Shown in pieces: positions 58,234-64,000 of a stretch of 64,000 nucleotides of DNA. The translations under genes were made by a program, and so were the position numbers. Every line of letters starts with the position of its first letter. The first letter of the stretch is position 1. The stretch comes from Oxalobacteraceae bacterium (GTDB lineage: Bacteria > Pseudomonadota > Gammaproteobacteria > Burkholderiales > Burkholderiaceae_D): assembly GCA_027490725.1 (NCBI GenBank), contig JAIXXN010000064.1, positions 1 to 64,000 on the forward strand, read 5' to 3'. The notes beneath the pieces are model-generated. The model worked only from the letters and a program-made list of their open reading frames with translations. It was not told the origin of the DNA and made no database searches.

Positions 58234-58887
58234 TTAAACGGCAACGGTGAGATTGTCGACCACGTTGCGCACGCCGCTAGTGCCCCAGGCGGAATAGCGC
58301 ACCAGTATCCGGTCAGCCCAGCTGGGGACTTTGCCGCTCAGGGTGACGTCAGCGCCCTGTACTGACACGGCAATTTTCTGCGCTTCATCGTGGGCGCGCC
58401 GTTTCAGGGCCGCTTCGATGTCGCTCTTGACCACGGATGAAGAAACCTCGGGCTGCAAGCTAATCTGATCGCTGACACCGGTCACACCCATCAGATAGCG
58501 CACGGCGCTGGCTGCGGCGGCGCGCTGATATTCCCAGTGCACTTGACCGGTGAGCGTCACGTGACCCTGTTCGACCATGACCTTGATGGTGTCTTGCGGA
58601 ACGTAGGTTGACCACTCTAGCGCATGCTCCACGGCGCGCGCGATGTCGGCATCGTGACGCTGGCTGGAGCCGGGCAGATTAACATCCATTTCAATGGCTA
58701 GCGCCTTCACGCCGACCACGCGCTGTGCGGCACGTTCGGCATCCCATTTCTCGGCAAAGCTGCTGACATGACCGGCCAGCGTCACGATGCCGTCTTTCAC
58801 TTCGACGCCGATGTCGCCGGCACTGATGGAAGGTTCCCACAGCAATTCGGCAATCACGTCCTGCTGCACTTGATGATCGGTTTTCAT
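58234..58887 (-). CDS. Triple BON-domain protein
   Basis: 217 residues with three successive BON domains (about 5-75, 78-148 and 150-217), each with the GxVxLxGxV strand pattern (DGIVTLAGHVSS, QGHVTLTGQVHW, GADVTLSGKVPS). BON domains bind phospholipid and are found in envelope-stress proteins. No signal peptide or lipobox is visible at the chosen ATG, so it may be cytoplasmic, like hyperosmotic/stress BON proteins. A perfect 9-bp hairpin (58921-58945) lies just upstream. Confidence 0.87.
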   Translation of the reverse strand: MKTDHQVQQDVIAELLWEPSISAGDIGVEVKDGIVTLAGHVSSFAEKWDAERAAQRVVGVKALAIEMDVNLPGSSQRHDADIARAVEHALEWSTYVPQDTIKVMVEQGHVTLTGQVHWEYQRAAAASAVRYLMGVTGVSDQISLQPEVSSSVVKSDIEAALKRRAHDEAQKIAVSVQGADVTLSGKVPSWADRILVRYSAWGTSGVRNVVDNLTVAV

Positions 58888-58920
58888 ACGAGGCTTTCGA
58901 GGTGTTAAGCGGAGCTTGAG

Positions 58921-58945
58921 GATGCGCCTTGTCAGCAGGCGCATC
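58921..58945 (-). other. Hairpin in BON-gene leader
   Basis: Perfect 9-bp inverted repeat GATGCGCCT / AGGCGCATC, 7-nt loop, 34 bp upstream of the BON start codon. It may be a leader stem or an operator. Confidence 0.4.
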
Positions 58946-58976
58946 CGTGCGCTGGCGCGCTTTCCACAACGAAGCT

Positions 58977-59012
58977 CAGGGCCTAGCGTTCATCTTGAAC
59001 GGCTAGGCCCTG
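58977..59012 (-). terminator. Terminator-like hairpin after flavodoxin-family gene
   Basis: Perfect 11-bp stem CAGGGCCTAGC / GCTAGGCCCTG, extended by GTTC / GAAC. It begins 14 bp past the stop codon. No T-run. Confidence 0.6.
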
Positions 59013-59025
59013 CGGTAACGCCGGA

Positions 59026-59577
59026 TCAGCTCAGACGTGCGGCAATGCTGGCGACGCGCTGACCGTAAGCCTTGGCCGTATCGAGATCGCCTTGCGGGAT
59101 CTCGTCGGTACTGGCATCGGCAGGCGATTGCACCAGCACGCCCACCGAGCCACCCAGATTGTTGATGTCGGTACGCTGGGCCGCTTTGCTGTTCGCTGGC
59201 ATCAGGCCGAGGCTGACCCAGATACCACCGTGTTGCGAGGCCAGCGTCTGCAGCGCGATCATGGTGACGGCTTTGTCGCCATTGAAGCTGGCGCTGTTGG
59301 TGAAACCACCGAACACTTTGTCCTGCCAGCCACGCGTGAACCAGACTTTGGAACTGGTATCGGCAAACTTCTTGAATTGCCACGCGGCGTTGCCCATGTA
59401 AGTGGGCGTGCCGAAGATGATGGCATCGGCCGCCGCCAGCAGCTCCCAGCCGCCTTCAGGCAGATTGCCTTCGGCATCAATGGCCAGCAGGGTGCCATCC
59501 GCGCCGTCGCGCACATATTCGGCGACCCGTTTGGTGTGGCCGTAGCCGGAATAGTAGACCACTACAGTTTTCGTCAT
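59026..59577 (-). CDS. Flavodoxin-family NAD(P)H:quinone oxidoreductase (WrbA-like)
   Basis: 183 residues. FMN-phosphate loop VVVYYSGYGHTKRVAEYV at the N-terminus, FGTPTYMGNAAWQFKKFAD as the second flavin loop, and GGIWVSLGL further on. It is soluble. It should carry out two-electron quinone reduction against oxidative stress, or act as an NADPH-dependent FMN reductase. It is monocistronic, 125 bp downstream of trxB. Confidence 0.87.
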   Translation of the reverse strand: MTKTVVVYYSGYGHTKRVAEYVRDGADGTLLAIDAEGNLPEGGWELLAAADAIIFGTPTYMGNAAWQFKKFADTSSKVWFTRGWQDKVFGGFTNSASFNGDKAVTMIALQTLASQHGGIWVSLGLMPANSKAAQRTDINNLGGSVGVLVQSPADASTDEIPQGDLDTAKAYGQRVASIAARLS

Positions 59578-59702
59578 TATTTTCTCCTGGGAATAGGCAA
59601 ACTGAACTGTGAGTGTAAGGGACTATTCCTGACTTGATAAGAACGTACCAAAAGGTAAGGATCCGGCGCTGGCGCAACAGGGGCGGCAGCGCCCCCCCTG
59701 AT

Positions 59703-60659
59703 TTAAAGCTGTTCCAGGTAGCGCTGCGCGTCGAGTGCGGCCATGCAGCCGCTGCCCGCGCTGGTAATCGCCTGACGGTAGATCTGGTCCTGCACATCGC
59801 CGGCCGCGAAGACCCCGGCCAGCGAGGTGGCAGTCGCCATGCCCTGATTGCCGCCACGGGTCAGCAGGTAGCCATTGCGCATCGCCAGCTGGCCGTCAAA
59901 GATGGCGGTGTTGGGACGGTGGCCGATGGCGATGAAGACGCCGTGCACGGCCAGTTCCTCCAGCATGCCATTCTGCTGGCGCAGTACCACGCCGGTCACG
60001 CCGGCGTCATCGCCAAGCACCTCGTGCAGTTCGCGCTCGAGCTTCAGGACGATCCGTCCCTGTGCGACTTTGGCGTGCAGCCGGTCGATCAGGATAGGCT
60101 CGGCGCGGAAGTGTTCGCGGCGGTGCACCAGTATGACGCGCTCGGCAATATTCGACAGGTACAGGGCTTCTTCGACGGCGCTGTTGCCACCGCCGATTAC
60201 GGCGACCTCGCGGCCACGATAGAAGAAACCATCGCAGGTGGCGCAGGCCGACACGCCGCGTCCCATATACGCCTGCTCCGATGGCAGGCCCAGATACTGG
60301 GCCGATGCGCCGGTTGCGATGATCAGGGCGTCGCAGGTGTAGTCGCCGTTATCACCGCTCAGGCGCAGCGGTGTTTGGTTCAGGTAGCAGGTATGAATGT
60401 GGTCATACAGCAGGCGTGTGCCGAAGCGTTGCGCATGCTGGCGGAAGCGCTCCATCAGTTCAGGGCCCTGCACGCCAGCCGGATCGGCTGGCCAGTTTTC
60501 CACTTCGCTGGTGGTCATCAGCTGGCCACCCTGTTCCTGACCGGTGATCAGGGTCGGTTGCAGATTGGCGCGGGCGGCGTACACGGCGGCCGCATAGCCG
60601 GCCGGGCCGGAGCCCAGAATTAACAAGCGGGCATGCTGTGGCGGGGAAGTCTGAGTCAT
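59703..60659 (-). CDS. trxB: Thioredoxin-disulfide reductase
   Basis: 318-residue NADPH-dependent flavoenzyme. FAD site LLILGSGPAGYAAAVYAARA, redox-active CATCDG (in GVSACATCDGFFYRG), NADPH site VAVIGGGNSAVEEALYL, and C-terminal VFAAGDVQDQIYRQAITSAG. It reduces thioredoxin in the cytoplasm. The start lies 12 bp after the dsbD stop, so trxB is cotranscribed with dsbD, which takes electrons from thioredoxin. Confidence 0.96.
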   Translation of the reverse strand: MTQTSPPQHARLLILGSGPAGYAAAVYAARANLQPTLITGQEQGGQLMTTSEVENWPADPAGVQGPELMERFRQHAQRFGTRLLYDHIHTCYLNQTPLRLSGDNGDYTCDALIIATGASAQYLGLPSEQAYMGRGVSACATCDGFFYRGREVAVIGGGNSAVEEALYLSNIAERVILVHRREHFRAEPILIDRLHAKVAQGRIVLKLERELHEVLGDDAGVTGVVLRQQNGMLEELAVHGVFIAIGHRPNTAIFDGQLAMRNGYLLTRGGNQGMATATSLAGVFAAGDVQDQIYRQAITSAGSGCMAALDAQRYLEQL

Positions 60660-60671
60660 AACGATCCTTGC

Positions 60672-62555
60672 TTAACTGGTAACGCGCTGTAACTGGCGCA
60701 GGAAAGAGCTGGCTGGCAGGAAACCGATCACGCGGGCCGCAGCAACTTCCTGGCCGCTGGCGTTGAACAGGATGATGCCGGGTGGCCCGAACAGTGCGAA
60801 GCGCTTCATCAGGGCGCGATCATCGGCGTTATTGGCCGTGACGTCGACCTGGATTAGCTGCATGCCGCGCATGGCGCTGGCGACCTTGGCGTCGGCAAAG
60901 GTCAGGTGTTCCATCTCCTTGCAGGCGACACACCAGTCGGCATAGAAGTCCAGCATCACTGGCTGGCGGGTGCTGGCCAGCACTTGCTCCAGTTCGGCGA
61001 CGTTGCGGATCCGGGTGAAGCGCGGCGCGCCGGCAGCGCCATTGCTGTCGGCGCGATCGGCCGAGGCCACGCCGCGCAGATGGGCCAACGGTTGCAGTAC
61101 ATTGCTGCCGGAGCTGGCAGCGCCGACCAGTTCAAACAGACCGACCAGCAGCAGGATGATGCCTAGTGCACGGGCGCTGTAAGCGCCCAGCCCGGCATGC
61201 GCTGGCAGTGCTTCACCGGCGCGCAGGAAGCTGGCACACAGGATGGCAAACGCACCCCACAACAACATGCTGACACTCGCCGACAGGATGGGGCTGATCA
61301 TCCAGATGGCGACGGCAATCAGCAGCAGGCCGAAGACTTTTTTCACATGGTTCATCCATGCACCGGCACGTGGCAGCAGGCTGCCGGCAGACAGACCGGT
61401 CAGCAGCAGCGGTACGCTCATCCCGCTGGCCATGGCAAACAGGGCCCAGCCGCCGGTGACGGCATTGCCGGTTTTGCTAATGTAGAGCAGGGCGCCGGCC
61501 AGCGGGCCTGCCACACAGGGGCCGACGATGAGTGCCGATAAGGCGCCCATGACGAACACGCCGGCCAGTTTGCCGCCGCTCTGGCGGCCGCTCGATTCGG
61601 TCAGGCGGCTTTGCAGGGCGCTCGGCAATTGCAGCTGGTAGACATCGAACATCGACAGTGCCAGCCCGAACAGGAGCGCGCCAAAGGTCAGCAGTACCCA
61701 CGGTTTCTGCAAGGCGCCCGCCAGCCCTTCGCCGGCCAGCCCGGCGGCCACCCCCAGCGAGGTGTACACCAGTGCCATGCCCAGACTGTAGGCGGCGGCC
61801 AGCATCAATGCCTGACGGCGCGTGACCTGGCCTTCGCCGACGATGATGGACGACAGGATAGGTACCATCGGCAGCACGCATGGCGTGAACGAGAGTAGCA
61901 GACCGAACACCAGGAAGGCCGCACCGATGCGCCAGATACTGCCGCTTTGCAGGGTGCGCTGGGCCAGTGAGCTATCGTCTTCCGGCGCCGGCTGCTCGCT
62001 TTGCAGCGTGCTGCTGGCGGGAGTTGCGGCCAGTGGTGCTGCCGCAGTGCCTGCATCGACGTCGGCCAGTGCGCTGAGTACGCCGGGCTGGTCCGGATCG
62101 ACGGTATAGCTGCGCACCACGGGTGGGTAGCACAGGCCTGCATCGGCGCAGCCCTGATAGCTGACTGTCAGGGTGAACGCGGCAGTGCCACTAACGGGTA
62201 GTGTCAGCTTCAGGTCGCCATAATAGGTTTCCATTATTTTGCCGAAGTTCTCGTCAAATTTGCGCTTGCCGACCGGTAGTACAGGCTGGCCTACGCCCGG
62301 GCCGCTGAACGACAGGCGTTCGCGATACAGGTGGTAGCCGGGCGGGATGGCCCAGTGCAAAGCCAGCGTGCGGGTATCGCGCAGCTCCGCCTTGAGCACA
62401 AACGCCTGTTCGGGTGGCAGGAAGTCGTCGGCTTTGGCCAGCGGCAGCCAGAGCGACAGCAGCAGCGCGCCCAGCCAGAGCCACACGGCGCTGAGTCGGG
62501 CAGTCGCCGTGCGGCGTTGAGGAACGCTGGCATACCAGCGCAGGGGGAAGTTCAT
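60672..62555 (-). CDS. dsbD: Thiol:disulfide interchange protein DsbD
   Basis: 627 residues. Signal peptide, N-terminal Ig-like nDsbD domain (CADAGLCYPP with its Cys pair), eight-helix membrane domain (SFTPCVLPMVPILSSI, then IVGPCVAGPLAGALLY), and C-terminal thioredoxin domain with YADWCVACKEME. It carries electrons from cytoplasmic thioredoxin to periplasmic acceptors. The ATG at 62555 has GGAG upstream and overlaps the apbE stop (62552-62555). The longer reading frame is apbE sequence. Confidence 0.95.
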   Translation of the reverse strand: MNFPLRWYASVPQRRTATARLSAVWLWLGALLLSLWLPLAKADDFLPPEQAFVLKAELRDTRTLALHWAIPPGYHLYRERLSFSGPGVGQPVLPVGKRKFDENFGKIMETYYGDLKLTLPVSGTAAFTLTVSYQGCADAGLCYPPVVRSYTVDPDQPGVLSALADVDAGTAAAPLAATPASSTLQSEQPAPEDDSSLAQRTLQSGSIWRIGAAFLVFGLLLSFTPCVLPMVPILSSIIVGEGQVTRRQALMLAAAYSLGMALVYTSLGVAAGLAGEGLAGALQKPWVLLTFGALLFGLALSMFDVYQLQLPSALQSRLTESSGRQSGGKLAGVFVMGALSALIVGPCVAGPLAGALLYISKTGNAVTGGWALFAMASGMSVPLLLTGLSAGSLLPRAGAWMNHVKKVFGLLLIAVAIWMISPILSASVSMLLWGAFAILCASFLRAGEALPAHAGLGAYSARALGIILLLVGLFELVGAASSGSNVLQPLAHLRGVASADRADSNGAAGAPRFTRIRNVAELEQVLASTRQPVMLDFYADWCVACKEMEHLTFADAKVASAMRGMQLIQVDVTANNADDRALMKRFALFGPPGIILFNASGQEVAAARVIGFLPASSFLRQLQRVTS

Positions 62556-63448
62556 ACGGTTCTCCGGAAAATGTCGCCATGCTGATCCATGGCTAGATAA
62601 CTCATACCGGACTGATTCAGAAAATCCAGTCCGTCTTGTGCCAGCAGCATCGTCAGGGTGCTGCAACTACCGGCGGCAATCGCTAACGGTGCCAGCACGC
62701 TGACCGAGCGCCAGAATCGCACCGGCATGCCGCTGCGCGGGTCCAGCAGGTGGCAATAGCGCTGCCCTGCCACGTCGATATAGCGTTCGTAGTCGCCGCT
62801 GGTGGTGAGCGCACCACGGCTGACGGGGATGCTGGCGATGGTGGCCTGCGCATCACGCGGATGCTGGATGCCGATCATCCAGGGCGTGCCATCGGGATGC
62901 GGGCCGAGAAAGCGCATATCGCCGCCCAGATTCACATAGCCATGCGCGATACCCTGAGCCTGCAGCACTTCAGCGGCACGATCCACTGCGTACTCCTTGC
63001 CGAAACCGCCGAAATCGAGTTCCATGCCGGCTCTGGGCAGATACACACAGTCCGGCGTGCGCACCACTTGCTGCCAGTCCACCAGCGGCAGCAGCGCGGC
63101 CAGCGCGGCGCAGGAAGGCAGTACCGCGCGGCGGAAGTCCCAGGCTTTGCGCAGTACGCCGGAGGTGATGTCGAAACGCCCCTGACTGGCACGCTGCAAA
63201 GCATCGGCGTAGTCGAGTAAGGCGCTGGTTTCGGCATCGCAGGCGATGGCGTGCTGACCGGCCGCTGCATTGATCTGACTGAGAATGCTGTCAGCCCGAT
63301 AGCGCGAGTACTTGTGCTCGATCCGGCGGATTTCCATGATCGCCAGCGCGATCTTGCGGCGTGCGCTGGCGGCATCGGCTGCCGCCAGACGGATTTCGCA
63401 GCGGCTACCCATGGCATGAAATGCCTCGCTGTAGACCTGCTCTACCAC
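62552..63448 (-). CDS. apbE: FAD:protein FMN transferase
   Basis: 298 residues of the ApbE family, which attaches FMN covalently to Thr/Ser of exported redox proteins. EAFHAMGSRCEIRL is the conserved opening, followed by ELDFGGFGKEYAVDRA, YVNLGGDMRFLG, LTTSGDYERY and HLLDPRSGMPV. No signal peptide is visible, so the enzyme may be cytoplasmic or the start may differ. The start is a GTG at 63448 inside the end of the DUF3570 gene. It is translationally coupled to dsbD. Confidence 0.92.
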   Translation of the reverse strand: MVEQVYSEAFHAMGSRCEIRLAAADAASARRKIALAIMEIRRIEHKYSRYRADSILSQINAAAGQHAIACDAETSALLDYADALQRASQGRFDITSGVLRKAWDFRRAVLPSCAALAALLPLVDWQQVVRTPDCVYLPRAGMELDFGGFGKEYAVDRAAEVLQAQGIAHGYVNLGGDMRFLGPHPDGTPWMIGIQHPRDAQATIASIPVSRGALTTSGDYERYIDVAGQRYCHLLDPRSGMPVRFWRSVSVLAPLAIAAGSCSTLTMLLAQDGLDFLNQSGMSYLAMDQHGDIFRRTV

Positions 63449-64000
63449 AGCCGGGTAAAGCCGATCTGCACGCTGTTGGCATGCAGCGCTGCCAGCCCCG
63501 GGCTGCCACTGCCGAACACCCGCCAGGCGCTACGTTGCTGATAGCGTTCGAACTTGACGTCGACGCTCCAGTCACGATCGATCTGCTTGGCCACTTTCAG
63601 GCCCAGCGTGGCGGCACCAAAGCCGGCCAGGCGCTGGTCGGCTGAGGTGTAGGCGCTGCCACCGAACACATAGCCGGGCGGGAAGGGCTCGCTGCCATAT
63701 ACGGGATCGAAATAGAACTTTGCGGCGCGCTGGGTGTACAGACGCAGCGCCGGAGTCAGGGTCCAGCCGTGCGACAGCGATTGCACCCACTCGGCGTTGA
63801 GGGTGTGGGCGCTGATGCCATAACTATCGCGGTAGTAGCGGTAGCTCAGGCGGGTGGTCGCATCGGCGTCGATCAGGCGATGATTCCATTGTGTCAGCAG
63901 GGTACTTTGCTGGCGCTCCCCTGGACGGTTATCGACCAGCTTGTACGGGTCGGAATAATAGCCGTGACCACGGCTGTGCGTGAGCGTTAGCTGGGCGATA
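63442..64000 (-). CDS. DUF3570 family protein (5' end beyond window)
   Basis: The last about 185 residues of a predicted outer-membrane beta-barrel protein. Segments such as DPYKLVDNRPGERQQSTLLT, TRLSYRYYRDSYGISAHTLN and FYFDPVYGS match the DUF3570 pattern, and the C-terminus ends in IGFTRLW. It overlaps apbE by 7 bp. DUF3570 genes are commonly linked to apbE and thioredoxin-like genes. The N-terminus is cut by the window edge. Confidence 0.85.
   Translation of the reverse strand, partial: IAQLTLTHSRGHGYYSDPYKLVDNRPGERQQSTLLTQWNHRLIDADATTRLSYRYYRDSYGISAHTLNAEWVQSLSHGWTLTPALRLYTQRAAKFYFDPVYGSEPFPPGYVFGGSAYTSADQRLAGFGAATLGLKVAKQIDRDWSVDVKFERYQQRSAWRVFGSGSPGLAALHANSVQIGFTRLW

Noticed and set aside
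1..64000. tRNA, rRNA, insertion sequences, integrases, phage genes
   Set aside because: Looked for in all spacers and frames; nothing matching was seen, though small RNAs cannot be excluded by eye.

Overview
The window reads as a chromosomal segment of a betaproteobacterium, most likely of the family Oxalobacteraceae (Massilia, Duganella or Janthinobacterium type). This is inferred from the GC-rich codon usage, the phoH-ybeY-corC-lnt-glyQ order, two PEP-CTERM proteins, the many TonB receptors and AraC regulators, and the catabolic gene content. I see no rRNA, tRNA, CRISPR array, transposase, integrase or phage gene. Coding density is high, with many ATGA-type overlaps.

Layout. 1-4.6 kb: housekeeping operon on the minus strand (phoH, ybeY, corC, lnt, then glyQ cut by the window edge). 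5-10.7 kb: small regulator, HDOD pair, orphan sensor kinase, DUF3224 protein, PEP-CTERM protein, ChaN-like lipoprotein and thioredoxin-like protein. 10.7-13.6 kb: two MFS transporters. 13.7-19.1 kb: trans-4-hydroxy-L-proline catabolic operon (epimerase, three-part D-hydroxyproline dehydrogenase, deaminase) with a divergent AraC regulator. 19.1-24 kb: alkane-monooxygenase-like gene with divergent AraC regulator, M14 peptidase, GlxA-type regulator and thioesterase. 24-27 kb: copper TonB receptor plus DUF2946 protein, with a heptamer repeat array between them. 27-29.3 kb: metNIQ-type importer. 29.6-34.2 kb: Crp/Fnr-like protein, KaiC-like double ATPase and a GGDEF-EAL protein. 34.3-35 kb: PEP-CTERM gene with a structured leader.

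35.1-46.8 kb: the most distinctive region, two divergent transcription units. To the left are a large TonB receptor, a YfcC-family permease and an N-succinylamino-acid-racemase-like enolase. To the right are a secreted cyanophycinase, an exported M20 amidohydrolase, an AstE/aspartoacylase-like deacylase, an AraC-type ArgR-like regulator and arginine N-succinyltransferase. The divergent promoter region holds two oppositely oriented copies of the TGTCGC-N8-AA-N5 pattern known for Pseudomonas ArgR. I infer a locus for scavenging cyanophycin or arginine-rich peptides.

46.8-58.2 kb: cellulose/beta-glucan utilisation locus. It has a GH3 glucosidase, an orphan sugar-binding protein translated together with a histidine kinase and response regulator, a FucP-type sugar permease, a TonB receptor behind two LacI-type operator-like palindromes, and a GH6 glucanase. 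58.2-64 kb: BON-domain protein, flavodoxin-family quinone reductase, and an operon running DUF3570 protein - apbE - dsbD - trxB that would deliver reducing power and flavin to the periplasm.
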